A DNA stretch of 64,000 bases. Source: Isoetes taiwanensis (taxonomy: Eukaryota > Streptophyta > Lycopodiopsida > Isoetales > Isoetaceae). Where the stretch lies: the NCBI GenBank assembly GCA_021234155.1, contig JAJEKV010000012.1, positions 7,468,448 to 7,532,447 on the forward strand. Direction: 5' to 3'. Below the pieces are notes generated by a model. That model worked only from the letters and a program-made list of their open reading frames with translations. It had not been told where the DNA came from and ran no database searches. Shown piece by piece: positions 1 to 12,221 of this stretch (its first letter is position 1; every line of letters starts with the position of its first letter). The translations under genes and the position numbers were made by a program.

Positions 1-1964
1 CTTTTTGTGCACACAGGTGCAAATATGGTTGGAGATGAAGGAATGAAGGGCAAGTAGGTCAATAATACCTTGGGACACTCGGGAATTTTCTGTAAAAATA
101 TTTTGAGACAAGAAATTGCTAAGAAAAATATCAGAGATAGTTTTGCCAATTTGGCAGTCAAATTATATTGATATGGAGGTAAGTAAATCTCAATAACATC
201 AAATAATGATACTTCAGGTCTTCAAACACTGTAAAATAGCCATCATAGGCCATAAAATGATTTCTAGAAGATAATGTCAACCAGATCTTTGCAAATCTAG
301 TCAAGGAATGCTCAGGGACTTCAAGAATTCTTCAGATCATGATCAGCATTAATCAATGTTGAATTTGAGTGCATCTGGGCCTTCGAAAAACTTCTGTCAA
401 TGTTTCCCCGGTATATAAGTTTAGATTTGATGGTTCCGGCATCTTAGGGCTTAAATTTAGGCTTAATGTGATGCTTAGGAGCAGGAATACAAAAGTAGAT
501 AGTTTTCAAAGCTTAAGGATTCCATTCCGACGTGATTCGAGCAGGTTTCCAAATTTAGGGTTGAACAGCAGTATTTTTCCAAGAATTTCGCGATACGGTG
601 GCCGTATTTTCCAAGGTATAAACCTGGAATATGCTGTATTTTGCAATTTTAAGAATCCTTGGCTATGGTTTAAGATATCTCCTACAAAATAATTGAAGGA
701 TTGATCATTTGGGAAATGAAATTGGATCATTAGGGCAATGGGTAGAAATTTTGATACCTTTGGGACATGCTAGGTTCAAGCAACATGGTGGGAATATCCC
801 ATGGGAACACACGTATGATATGGACACTTATGGCACAATAGTGAGACATGGGGGGTAGAAGTTTGCAAAAGAGAAGTTGGGTAGAGGTATTGCAAGAGTG
901 TGGCATAAAAGAGAAAATAAGGCAAGAAATATGAAAGACAATGGAAAAGATATTTCAAGGGGAGGATAAGGTACATTAGGAAAGAAAAAGGATTAAGCAA
1001 GGTATGGTGTGGGGGGAATAAAGGAAAATGACTAGGAAGGGATAAGAATGAGATATGAATATGGAAATGGATAAAAATGGCTAAATGTGGAACCAAGTAC
1101 CATGGGGTCTTCCAAACTTTAACTTCCAATCTTCCAAAAGCATCTTCCAATCTTCTTAACCCAGAATCTTATAAAGCATATCTTTGACTGACTTTGACCC
1201 TACATGAAGTACCTTTCATGGAAATTGACCTTGAGTATTTGTGTTGACCTTGAAGATAGATATTTTTTACTTCCACATCAATGTTGACTACCAAGCTCTT
1301 CATTAGGGCGGATTTGGGGTCTCAGAATGGCCCGTAACTTTAATTTCTAATATCCACGTCATAGTACCTTCAAGCCAATGAAAGAGAGGAATTCAAAATG
1401 AAAATCAGTATTACGTGGCACTTTTGCAATAAATAGTGTAATAATTGCACTTTTTAACTCAAATGCAATCGTTTTTTGGCTATAACTTGTTATTGTGATG
1501 TTCAAATTGCACGCCGTTTGTTGCGTTGGATAGCCCATGGTGAGATCTTTCCAATGAGTATAGCCTTGATATACTTTTGATAAAAGGAAAGACTAAAAAA
1601 ATGCAAAAAACCAGGTTTTTTCTCGTTTTTTTAACTTTTGGTCATCTAAATTAGATTAAAATATATTCACCCCATATACTTTTGGATAGATCTTTTGATT
1701 CCGCATCCCATGAAAGAAAAATCATGCGATTTGAAGCTATGAATCAAAAGTTATGGCCCAAAAACTAATTGATGAAGTTACTTTTTGAGTATTTATTGCG
1801 ATTAAAGAGAAGGAAAGTACAATTAATAAGCAAGAGAAAATATGACATGGAATTTTTCTTACGAGGCCATTTTGAGACCCCAAATCCGCCCTAATGCTTT
1901 GACTTAGTCTTCCTAGCTTCAATGCATAAACCAACAATTAGTATGTTGCCCTTTGAGGGCAACA
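1..1964 (-). repeat. 3' LTR of the gypsy element, interrupted by a TIR element
   Basis: This aligns with 10124-11480 nearly base for base, apart from an insertion at 1301-1896. It ends at the CA of GGGCAACA (1964), after which the two copies diverge at once. The upstream end lies before base 1. No obvious polypurine tract adjoins the LTR on the internal side. Confidence 0.85.
1301..1896. mobile_element. 596-bp non-autonomous TIR transposon (MITE-like) inside the LTR
   Basis: The insert starts CATTAGGGCGGATTTGGGGT at 1301 and ends with the reverse complement of that sequence at 1896. The terminal inverted repeat is about 32 bp with one mismatch. The sister LTR at 11409-11415 lacks it. The interior is AT-rich with no coding capacity. 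Each flank carries CTT, and the unfilled LTR reads CTTCTT, so a 3-bp target duplication is possible. The superfamily is not assignable from the ends alone. Confidence 0.85.
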
Positions 1965-4221
1965 TCTCGCCAAAACAAGAAAATGGCTGGTCCCCTCAGC
2001 CATATTATGCCAAAAGGAGTATATAGAGGGGTCTTCAACCTATGCCAGAGTGTGCAAATGAGAACAAGGTGGGGCAGAGTGTGAGGTGCAAATATTGATG
2101 AAATGAGTGTGAATGTGGTGATGTTGTGGTGGTAATGAGATGAAGTGAATGTAATGAGTGTGAATATGGTAGTAATATGGTATGAATAGAGTGTGATGAG
2201 TGGATAAGGATGAAAATAGGTATAAGGATGATAAGGAGATGGTGTGAATGAAGTGTGAAGGGTATAAGGAGATAAGATGAATGTGCTAGTGCTGAGATCT
2301 CGCCAAAACAAGAAAACGCATGTCTTTTCTTCAAAAAATTGCAACTCTGCTATGGTGGTGAAGCTGAAATGCAGAGTGCTTTTTGGGAATGAAAACAAGA
2401 ATGAGGAGTCTAAATAAATAGCAGGACCACTTATGACAAATGAATATAGATGGGAAAAGGATACACCTGTCATGGAAACACATAAACAAGTTAATCTTAA
2501 TCCTTGCAATTCTGCCATGATGGTGAAGCTGAATTTGCAGAGTGCATGTTTAGGGGAATGGAATGAAGAATAGATGGCTAGATGGAGGGTAGGACCACAG
2601 TAAGGCAGATGATTGTGGATGGAAGAAGAGTGCTCCTGCAGATGACACTTGACAAATCATTAGTAGAGATCCTTGTCTTGGAATAGTATATCCTTTACTC
2701 TGGCTAGCTGCAAACATGAACTCAATGAAAACATTAATTCTAGAAATCAAGGCAAAGTGAAATCTAACTTATCTAATCCTAACTCTAATTCTAACTTATC
2801 TAAGTTCTAGAGCATAAAAAGGGACAAGCATATATGCTGATCCCAGTACCTTTTCAAGTGGATAGTATTGATGGGATTTGGAAGTGGCACCCCTGAAGTT
2901 AATTCCTTCAACCAATAAGAATTGGTGCCTGCAGGTTCCAACACCTCATATTTTCAAACTTACTAGCTGAGTCTTCCCTTGATTTATTCCTTAATCTACA
3001 CCCCTTATTCCTTAATCTACACCGTAGTAAAGTTCCTCGTTTGTGGGGTATGCAAGTACAAAATTTGCTATACTGTATAACAAGATTCGCAAAATACTAT
3101 AAGATTTCAAGCAGAATACTATATGATGTTGATTTCGTACGTGCAAAATACAATTATGAGGGCTCTCGCTGCCCTATGTCACCCCCCGTGTGAATATGCA
3201 CCCAAACCAAAGGGGATTTAAGGGGGATTTTAATTTAAATGTGTTGGACCCAATGGTTGTGTTAATTAATGTCAATGGTAGTTATGTGTTGGTTGTTAAT
3301 GTCAATGGTTGTTATGTGTTGGTTGTTATGTGTTGGGGGATTTAATTTTTATATGTTGGATGTTAATGGTCTGTGTTGCAAAAAAAAAATTTGGCCCCTT
3401 GAAGGGCCTTAGGGGGCCAGTGTGACAAAAAATTTTAGAATTCAAACCAGAAAAAAACTAGAATTCATTTGAGGCTTTCATCACCTGTAGCTTTTGAATT
3501 TCATCACAATAAAACAAATAGAACATAAGTAAAAATTACCATAAAGATAGAGCAGATTGATCCCATTATTCTGAAACTCATAAAGTTTGCAACACCCATA
3601 CACAAACATTTTTCAACTGGAATTTAACAGCAGCCTTTGGCCTCCATGGATGGATTCTTGTGGTGAGAAACCAAAGTGGGAAACTTTTCTACTTGTTAGC
3701 ACAAGGGTCTAGAAGCCTTGGAATTTGCTTAATAACTGCCTCAAAATCTAAAAATGCATGGTAATTTTTTGCAAGCTTCATTCGGAATGAGCCATAAAAC
3801 AATATCCAATAGCGCAATCCTGTATTAATCAGCTGGTAGGATGTGAAAGCCTACCAAACCCGGCCGAAAAATTGCTGTTTTAGCATAGATAACTTAACCA
3901 AACATATCCATATCGTACACTATCAAAAAGATCTCGAAGAGAGCTTTCCAACGCGATAAAAATCATCTGAAACAGAGCTCTGGATCAAAAGTTATGATAA
4001 GAAATGTGTTGCCGGCGGGAAAACTGCACTACATGCGCCCTTCAAGCCCTTCATGTGCCCATTATGCACCACACACACAAAAAGAGGGCTTTTGTTGTGA
4101 GCCATTGGTTGTTGACCATTATGCACCACACGCACAAAAAAAGGGCTCTTGTTGTGAGCCATTGGTTGTTGACCATTGAAAAAAAAAGGGGCTAAAATCA
4201 ATGGCTGAGAAATGGTGCACT
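1965..4221. other. Non-coding 3' internal region of the gypsy element
   Basis: No convincing coding sequence lies between the integrase and the left LTR. It contains diverged direct repeats: a CTCGCCAAAACAAGAAAA motif near 1966 and 2298, and a roughly 100-bp block with GGTGAAGCTGAA at about 2339 and 2506. A purine-rich low-complexity stretch covers 2090-2290 and TGTTGGTTGTTA-type tandem wording covers 3240-3370. The minus-strand open frames here are low complexity and probably not genes. Confidence 0.6.
4061..4174. repeat. 57-bp tandem duplication, two copies
   Basis: The block beginning ATTATGCACCACAC at 4061 is repeated from 4118 with few changes. It lies just downstream of the integrase end in element orientation. 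Confidence 0.85.
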
Positions 4222-5514
4222 CTAGATGTACGCATTAGTACATCCATTTGAATACATCACGAAATTATAGGAAAACCTTAGTGAAAAGCGTACAAAAACA
4301 CAAAGAAAACCCCCTGTTATTATGCTACATATTAGAACTAGCTCTCCTGTCTTGAAAGTCCCTTGTATTTTATGAGCAACTTTGAAAGCAGCCAAATCCT
4401 TGGCTTTTTTTAGCAGGTTGGCATTCTCAGCTTCCATCCTATATTCTTCTAAATGCGAAAGGGTGTCCAATCTTTCCTGCAAGGCATATTCAAAGGGTAA
4501 ACATAGCTTGTGAGTTAACCTTAGAGATGGGAGCTCAAGCTCAACTGGAAGCACAGCTTCAATGCCATAAACTAAGTTGAAGGGTGTATGAGTGGTTGCT
4601 GCTTTAATAGTAACTCTATAAGCCCAAAGAGCATCCACCAATTTGAAATGCCAATCCTTTTGGTTATCATCCACTGTCTTCTGCAAAATACCTTTCAAAA
4701 CTTTATTAGTAGCTTCTGCTTGACCATTACCTTGGGGGTAATAGGAAGAACTCTTAGTATGCTTGACCTTAAGAATAGTCAACAAGTTAGCAATAACTTC
4801 ATTCACAAAGGGAGTACCTCTATCAGAGTGCAATTGTAAAGGGATACCAAACCGTGCACAGATATATTCATGTAAGAACTTTGCAGTTGTAATGGCATTG
4901 GCCTGTCCTAAAGGAATAGCTTCTGCCCACTTAGTAAAATAATCTGTAGCTACAATAATATGCTGATGTTGTCCGGCAGAAGGAGGGTTAATGGGGCCAA
5001 TATAATCCAATCCCCATATTTGAAAGGGTCCTGGAGAAATGATGGGATTTAATGCAGCTGGAAGGAGGATCCTTTTGCCAAATATCTGACACTTGTGACA
5101 AGACTTTATAGCTGTATAACAATCTTTAAAAACTGTAGGCCAATAATATCCTCACCTGAGAATTTTCTTGGCAGTAGTGTCTCCAGCAAAATGGCCTCCA
5201 CATACTCCTTCATGCATTTCTTTTATGATCAAAGCAGATTCTTCTTCACTGACACACCTCAGTAATAGTCCATCCCTGTTAACTTTACATAGAACATCAT
5301 TAATCATTTTAAACTGCCTACATTTTTCTTTAAATCTCCTTTGCTGGCTTGAAGTCAGGCCTGAGGGCATCTCTTTGGATTGTAAAAAGTTCCTAATAGG
5401 TTGTTGCCAATCCCGTTGGACCTGCTTTCCATCATTTGCCTGCAAATAAGCTAGGGCATCCACAAAGTCAATAGCCTCTACCACATCTTCATGATCAAAA
5501 AAAATGTAAGACAA
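4222..5514 (-). pseudogene. Retrotransposon integrase (zinc-binding and DDE core), one in-frame stop
   Basis: Integrase inserts the cDNA copy of the element into chromosomes. On the minus strand the H2C2-type N-terminal domain comes first (MHEGVCGGHFAGD near 5190, with the paired cysteines CHKC near 5095). The catalytic core follows, with the first Asp in LDYIGP near 5005, the second in HSDRGTPF near 4820 and the Glu in GNGQAEATNK near 4735. All three DDE residues are therefore present. A TGA at 5152-5154 interrupts the frame between the zinc-binding histidines and cysteines, and sequence on both sides is in the same frame. The C-terminus after about residue 220 of the core segment becomes unrelated hydrophobic sequence, and no chromodomain is visible. 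The family is certain, and this copy is non-functional. Confidence 0.9.
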
Positions 5515-5531
5515 ATAAAGACTGGGACTTT

Positions 5532-6692
5532 TTACCGATGTAGTTCTTTAATGGAAATATCAAAGGTCTGTAACTTACAAGCCCATCTTTGAATTTTTGG
5601 TTTGGAAGTAGCTTTACCAAATAACAGTCCCATTGGATTTTGTTTCATATAAACTTGGACAACACTCTTTAATAGCATGTGACCTTGTCTGTCAATAAGG
5701 AACATAAGAGCAGCAACACTCTTTTCCAATCTGGTGTACCTTTCTTCCGTTGAGCTCCATTGTTTGCTAGCAAAAGCTATGGTATGTTTGTCCTGTAAAA
5801 TAGCTAAACCTATGGCCTTCTTAGTGATGGTAATATAAACCTCAAATGGCATATCCAAATCAGGTTTCTTTAAAAGAGTAGCTTCACAAATGGACTTTAT
5901 GAGAAAGTCAAAAGATTCTTGGCAATCTAATGACCATGTGACAGGGACATATTTGCTTTCAGATTTAGAGAACTTGCCTATTCTTGTCAATTTAGAAATA
6001 GGACTTATAATATGAGCAAAGTTAAGAATATACATTCTAAGAAAACTAGTCATGCCAATAAAACTTTTAACTTGCTTCAAATTTCTAGGGGGTACCAGTT
6101 TTTTGAGAGCTTCAACCTTTTCTTGTGCCACTTGTATACCATTGTTGGACACCTCATGCCCCAAAAGATGCCCTTTGGATGCAAAAAAGATGCATTTCTT
6201 TGGGTTAAGGTTGACTCCAGAATCCCTGCACAAAGAGCATATTCTTGCAAGCAATTCCAAGTGATCATTAGGATGAGATCCTAAACAAAGATCATCTAAG
6301 TAAACCTTGAATTCTTGAGGGGACATAGGTCTGAAGATTATATCCATAGCTCTTTGGAAGGTGGCAGGTGCATTCATCAATCCAAAAGGCATCCTTTTCA
6401 TTGCATAAGTTCCCCAAGGGGTAATAAAAGAGGTCTTTGGTTGATCTTCCTCTTCAATGCTGATTTGGTTGAATCCTGAAAATCCATCTAAGAATGAGTA
6501 CACCTCTTTACCTGCTACAGCAGATAAGATTTCTTCTAAAAAAGGCAAAGGGTAACAGTCCTTGATGGTGGCTTTGTTGAGATCTCGATAATCAATGCAA
6601 ATTCTTAAAGCACCACTTTTTTTCTCTATAGGCACAATGCAAGATACCCATTCTGGATTAATGATTTCAATGATAACACCTGCATCTAGCAT
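5532..6692 (-). pseudogene. Gypsy reverse transcriptase and RNase H
   Basis: This frame of 386 residues carries the RT that copies element RNA into DNA. The palm motif is present as FKVYLDDL near residue 131 (6300), and upstream motifs such as RICIDYRDLNKAT and MPFGLMNAPATFQ are clear. The gypsy-type RNase H follows from about residue 255. Its first catalytic position, normally an Asp in a YxDAS context, reads YITIT, and the C-terminal part is poorly conserved, so this RNase H looks inactive. The frame joins the upstream gag-protease frame through a one-base shift near 6690, and the two frames overlap by a few bases. The open end at 5532 is separated from the integrase frame by further damage. 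Confidence 0.9.
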
Positions 6693-9604
6693 CTTATCTC
6701 ATCTTTGATTAGTCCCATCAATGAAGCATTAATTCTCCTCAGTTTTTGAAAAACAGGTTTACAACCTTCTTTGATCTTAATTTCAAATTGGCATACCTCA
6801 ATTTTGATACCCGTGAGCTCAGAATAATCCCAGGCAAATAAATCTTTCCTTTCTTCAAAAAACATTTGTATGTTCTCCCTATTTTGATATTCAATCAAAT
6901 CTCCAACAAACGGAGTTCTAGTCTTACCATTTTTTGTGATTGCAATCTCTTCAGTGTCCTTTTCCTCTGATGCATTAATGGTTAAAATAGGACAGAGTGC
7001 TTTTGCTTCACTAGCATCAAGATCACCTTCTGGAATGGCTCCCTCAGTTAAATGTGACATGAGAGTCTCCCTACATAAGACATCAACTTCCAAATTTTTC
7101 TCTCTTGGGATATGAGTGATCTCCCATGAAGCAAAACTCGAGAGTACTCCCATTGCTTGATTCTTTAAGAGCTCCATATCTGCATTCTTTGTTTGGTAAT
7201 CTCCTGAAACTTGACCATAGATGTGGATGTTAGCAATATCCATAGCTTTGGCCTCCTGAAGACCTGCAATCAAAGCCTTATATTCTACTACATTAGAAGT
7301 GACTTGGGGAAAAATTCTCCCTACCTTAGCTAAAAGTCTGTAAGAAGAATCTTTCAAAATAGCAGCAGATGATGCAACATTTAATTTTTTAGAGATACCT
7401 CCATCAAACCATAAGAATCCTGATGGTCCTTGTTTGCTGGGGGGTGCACATTCCATAATAAGAGGAACCATTTCATAATTCTTTGGTCTTGTGTTTTTTA
7501 TTCTGTAAAATCCCAAGGGTTTGTCAATTAACATTTCTTTAACAAAGTTTACCTCCTCTTTGGAGCCATAGGAGCCATCTTGGTTGTAGATTGTAGCATT
7601 TTGAGAGCCATTGGAGATGGTGCATCTCCCTTGAGACCAGACTGGCCTAGCATCTACAATGGCCAGCCATCTCCTCCCTAAAAGTAAATCATAGATGTCA
7701 GATTCATCCCCTATATCTTCAAAAGCCACTACAATAAAGTTAGCAGCTACAGTTATGCCCTCTATATTAACAGGTACTTTGGTCACCACACCAACAGGAG
7801 TAATCTTGGCATTATAAAAGGATCTTAATAATATAGAAGCTTTCTTGTCCACCTCAAAACCACACTTCTTCATAATGTGATATGGCATGATGTTTAGGGG
7901 GGATCCCCCATCAAGTAATACATTTGAGAAGGTATACCCTCCCAAAGCAGCTGAACACGTGAATGCCCCAGGATCTTCTTCATTCTGTGCTAAAACAAGG
8001 TTAGTGGCATCAGCAAAACTTACACAAGCATTTAATGTCTCACCACCAGTTTGCTGGAGTACTCTTTTTCTATAGCTAGGTGCAATTTTTAGCAAGGTGA
8101 AGAGGTCTACACTTACCTTGGAGTTTTTGAGCAAAACATCAACTTCATCGAGGTCTGGGTCTTCCTTACCATATTTTTGCTGTGGGGGTGGAGCTATTAT
8201 TTGAGTAGGTGATTCTACTACAGGTGATGGAGGAAATGAAGGCCTGGCAGTAGGATATCTACTTGATTCAGCATGTACATTGGCTTCATTCATGCTTCTA
8301 GTTTGCACTGCCATAACCTTTTCAGCTTTGAGAACTTCTATAGCCTGAATAAACCTTATAGAAGTACTTGGTTCAATAAATCTCACAGAAGGTTTGGGTT
8401 CTGGTCTCTTTTTCTTTTTCTGCTTAGCAAAGTATTCCTTAACAGCACATTTGATATCAGTATGGCCAATTTCTTTACAAAAAGAACAAATAGGACATTC
8501 CTTTCCAAAGTGACCTTTTCTATTGCATTTGGGACACACTTGCCAGTAGCAAATTTCTGATGGATGTGTATTCCTATTGCAATGAATACATTCAGGATAA
8601 ATTTTACCTGTTCTTGTAGCCTTGAGCTCAACTAGTTGTTTGGTTAATTCTGCTAAAGCCTCAGTGACTTTAGATAGATCTGCCTTAACTTCTGCAACTT
8701 GAGAATTAGCTTCCTCCTCTTTAGATTTCTTCTTTTCCTTCTGTATGGCATAAACTGGAATGGGAGGATGATAGTCATACTGTGCATCAGTGGCATCAGG
8801 ATAGAAAGGATCATGGTTATGGTAGGAAACATGATGTTTGTCAGGCAAAGTAGAGAGCATCTGAGTAAGGTCAGTGGTTTTGGCTAAAACTTTGTATATA
8901 GAGTCAAAACCTTCAGCAGCTTGGATCTTGAGCAGTTTCCTTTGGATATCTGGTCTCCTTTCCAAACCATTGATGAAAGCAGTGACTAGAAAAAGGGTTG
9001 GAATTGTGACTTGAGCTCTTTTGCACCTGCTCATGTATGTACTAAATCTTTCTTTGTACTGATTCACACTTTCCCCTGCATGTATAGAAAAACTTTGCAA
9101 CTCATTAACCAAATCTTTTGGAGCAGCCAACTTACCAAACCTATCCAAGAACTTCTTGACAAGCTCATCCCATGAGGTGGTCCCCATTAACTTTTCATAA
9201 GTTAACCAAGCACCAGCCTCACTTTCTTCTTTGAAGCATTTTTCAAATTCTGAAAGCTTGCACCCTTTTTTAAAACCATAATCCCTGTAATAATCTTCAA
9301 ATATTCTCAAAAAGTTGTTAGCACTCATGCTGGAATCAAAAGTAGGCAAGGGAACAGGGACATTCAATTCAAATTGATATGGCACGTTCTGAAGCCGGCT
9401 AGTTGAGAAACTTGAGGGCAATGGCCTTTCTCTGCAATGATCTGGTGCATCAACATCCTCTAATGGTTCTTGCTCTGCTGGAAATTTTTGTTTTGGAGCC
9501 ATGAGTTCTGAGATCCAGGAAGATCTCGGTAGAACCTCCAAGATATTGACCCTCAACCTGGCTAGAGAGTCAAACACAAGAAGCCAACTTGAAATTATGT
9601 TCAA
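6686..9604 (-). pseudogene. Gypsy gag, zinc knuckles, protease and an additional RNase H
   Basis: This is an open frame of 972 residues; the likelier start is the MAPKQKF methionine at residue 35. A gag capsid region covers about residues 75-260. Three CCHC zinc knuckles follow near 338-390, for example CPKCNRKGHFGKEC, and they package RNA. A retropepsin-like segment has LLDGGSPLNI near residue 565, where Gly-Gly replaces the more usual Thr/Ser-Gly after Asp. From about residue 733 a second RNase H-like domain begins (WFDGG, then VVEYKAL, ending EVDVL near 860). The third acidic position is missing: after IHIYG the sequence jumps to QVSGDYQ, which looks like an in-frame loss of about seven codons. 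The frame ends with the pre-RT segment (FFEERKDLFAWDYSEL) at the frameshift near 6690. Confidence 0.85.
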
Positions 9605-10123
9605 GTTGGGGTTAGAACCTCCAGATCACTTAAGGTGATCAGTCTATGCAAGATTTTTTTTTGAGAAAAAGCTTAAATGTCAAATGTTCATACCTTTCCC
9701 AATTCAGAAATAAGGGATCTTTACTCAAATCGATATAGCTGGCATAGGTGAGTTGATTTCTGAGGTCAAATGATTGTGACTGGTGTAGAAAAGTTATAGG
9801 CATGCAATGGAAAAAATCTTGACCAAGTCTGAACTCAAATCTGTGAGATATTCAAGCTCAAAGTTGAGTCAATTTTTGGTCAATACCAGTCAAAACTGCA
9901 GACAGATCTCAGAATTTTGGAACTTGCGCTGCAGAGGAAATTTTTGAGAAATTCCAAAACCAAGATGATGTATAAGTCTCAAGGACGTGAGGCAAACAAT
10001 CAAATCCTATTTTGGATCACTAAAACTATTTTTTTGGCACTGTTTTGTGAGTAGCAGTCAAAAATCATGTCAGACAGAATGTAAAAAATTGTAACTTGAG
10101 TTTAAGAGGGTCTTTTTTCGAAC

Positions 10124-11480
10124 TTTTTATGCATACAGGTGGAAATATGGTTGGAGATGAAGGGCAAGTAGGTCAATAATACTTTAAGACACACGGGAAT
10201 TTTCTGTAAAAATATTTTGAGACAAGAAATTGCTAAGAAAAATATCAGAGATAGTTTTGCCAACTTGGCAGTCAAATTGTATTGATATGGAGATAAGTAA
10301 ATCTCAATAACATCAAATAATGATACTTCAGGTCTTCAAACACTGTAAAGTAGCCATCGTAGAATGATTTTTAGAAGATAATGTCAACAAGATCTTTGCA
10401 AATCTAGTCAAGAAATGCTCAGGGACTTCAAGAATTCTTCAGATCATGCTCAGCATTAATCAATGTTGAATTTGGGTGCATCTGGGCCTTCGAAAAACTT
10501 CTGTCAATGTTTCCCCGGTATATAAGTTTAGATTTGATGGTTTCGGCATCTTAGGGCTTAAATTTAGGCTTAATGTGATGCTTAGGAGCGGGAATACAAA
10601 AGTAGATAGTTTTCAAAGCTTAAGGATTCCATTCCGGCGTGATTCGAGCAGGTTTCCAAATTTAGGGTTGAACAACAGTATTTTTCCAAGAATTTCGCGA
10701 TACGGTGGCCGTATTTTCCAAGGTATAAACCTGGAATATGCTGTATTTTGCAATTTTAAGAATCCTTGGCTATGGTTTAAGATATCTCCTACAAAATAAT
10801 TGAAGGATTGATCATTTGGGAAATGAAAATTGGATCATTAGGGCAATGGGTAGAAATTTTGATGCCTTTGGGACATGCTAGGTTCAAGCAACATGGTGGG
10901 AATATCCCATGGGAACACACGTGTGATATGGACACTTATGGCACAATAGTAAGTGAGACATGGGGGGTAGAAGTTTGCAAAAGAGAAGTTGGGTAGAGGT
11001 ATTGCAAGAGTGTGGCATAAAAGAGAAAATAAGGCAAGAAATATGAAAGACAATGGAAAAGATATTTCAAGGGGAGGATAAGGTACATTAGGAAAGAAAA
11101 AGGATTAAGCAAGGTATGGTGTGGGGGGAATAAAGGAAAATGACTAGGAAGGGATAAGAATGAGATATGAATATGGAAATGGATAAAAATGGCTAAATGT
11201 GGAACCAAGTACCATGGGGTCTTCCAAACTTTAACTTCCAATCTTCAAAAAGCATCTTCCAATCTTCTTAACCCAGAATCTTATAAAGCATATCTTTGAC
11301 TGACTTTGACCCTAAATGAAGTACCTTTCATGGAAATTGACCTTGAGTATTTGTGTTGACCTTGAAGATAGATATTTTTTACTTCCACATCAATGTTGAC
11401 TACCAAGCTCTTCTTTGACTTAGTCTTCCTAGCTTCAATGCATAAACCAACAATTAGTATGTTGCCCTTTGGGGGCAACA
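10124..11480 (-). repeat. 5' LTR of the gypsy element (right-hand copy)
   Basis: This matches 1-1964 without the 596-bp insert. The plus-strand right end is GGGGGCAACA at 11480. The inner boundary is not resolved: the left copy starts before the window, so the LTR may extend toward about 9640. No tRNA-complementary primer site was recognised with confidence between 9605 and 10120. Confidence 0.8.
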
Positions 11481-11719
11481 TGTATTCTCATCACAATTCT
11501 CATAGTCCCTCCCATATCTGTAGCACAAGTAGGTGGGGATTTTTTTTATCTGAATTGCCCTTTCAGATCCTGGTCTGGGTTGACTTGGGGATTTTTATGT
11601 GGATGTTCATCATAGCAGTCCTATATCAACGTGGGTGATTGAGATATGGGGATCACTGAACTGAAGTAGCAGTGGCATATGCTCTTCAGGCCTGAGAGAA
11701 ACTTTGTAAATTTTTTTTT

Positions 11720-12170
11720 TTTGATCAGATGTTCTAGAATGCCTAGGGAGTTGATGGGTGGCTTTGACTAGTCAACTAGCAAGAATAAGCATCTCAACCC
11801 TAAGAAGGAAAGTTTTTAAAAAATAACTTTTGCTAGATGTTGTAGACTGATTCACTATCATGAACATCTCAAGGCTAAATAGAACTTCGTTAAGCATAAT
11901 AACTTTTGTTAGATGCTCAAGCAATTGACAAAGACTGGCAAACTAGCAGGCACCTCAAAATTTTAAAAATAGTAACTTTCAGGAGATGATGTAGAATATC
12001 CTGGGGAATGACCAATGGGTGGTGATTAATCAACTACTATGAATAAACATTTCATGCATAAGATTAAAAGTTTTTAATTAGTAAATTATGCGGAACGGAA
12101 TGTTTTAGAATGTTACGGGAGATAATGGGTATTGACTAGTTCAACTAGCATGATAGTCACCTTAGCACTT
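11720..12170. repeat. Degenerate tandem array, units about 75-120 bp
   Basis: Four to five diverged units recur, each with a core like GATGTTNTAGAAT, followed by a GACTAGTCAACTAGCA-like segment and then a CATCTCAA-like segment. Cores lie near 11728, 11831, 11909, 11982 and 12100. Units are too diverged to give a fixed period by eye. Confidence 0.55.
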
Positions 12171-12188
12171 CAAGTCTGTAACATTCCT

Positions 12189-12221
12189 TACATCTATATG
12201 AATTCTGATCATATAGATGTA
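12189..12221. repeat. Perfect 13-bp inverted repeat with 7-nt loop
   Basis: TACATCTATATGA at 12189-12201 is mirrored by TCATATAGATGTA at 12209-12221. It could form a hairpin. No flanking gene explains it. Confidence 0.7.

Larger units (their letters stand above)
1..11480 (-). mobile_element. Ty3/gypsy LTR retrotransposon, decayed, left LTR cut by window edge
   Basis: Two direct copies of a sequence of about 1.37 kb, at 1-1964 and about 10124-11480, flank a minus-strand gag-pol region. Both copies end on the plus strand in GGGCAACA, so in element orientation they begin TGTTGCC, the usual LTR TG end. The order read on the minus strand is gag, protease, an extra RNase H, RT, gypsy RNase H and integrase, with integrase last, which identifies Ty3/gypsy and not copia. 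The coding region is broken by a frameshift near 6690, a gap near 5520 and an in-frame TGA at 5152-5154, so this copy cannot supply its own proteins. The LTRs differ by only a few percent, and their matching 107-residue shadow frames differ at three positions, which suggests fairly recent insertion. Target duplication cannot be tested because the left end lies outside the window. Confidence 0.9.

Noticed and set aside
776-2518. Minus-strand open frames rich in Ser, Leu, His and Tyr in the LTR and 3' region
   Set aside because: Low-complexity purine-rich plus-strand DNA creates them; no domain is visible and the LTR pair lies in non-coding repeat.
9595-9660. Primer binding site beginning TGGAGGTTCTAACCCC on the minus strand
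   Set aside because: It starts with TGG and has a T-loop-like stretch, but the adjoining LTR end could not be fixed, so the site cannot be confirmed.
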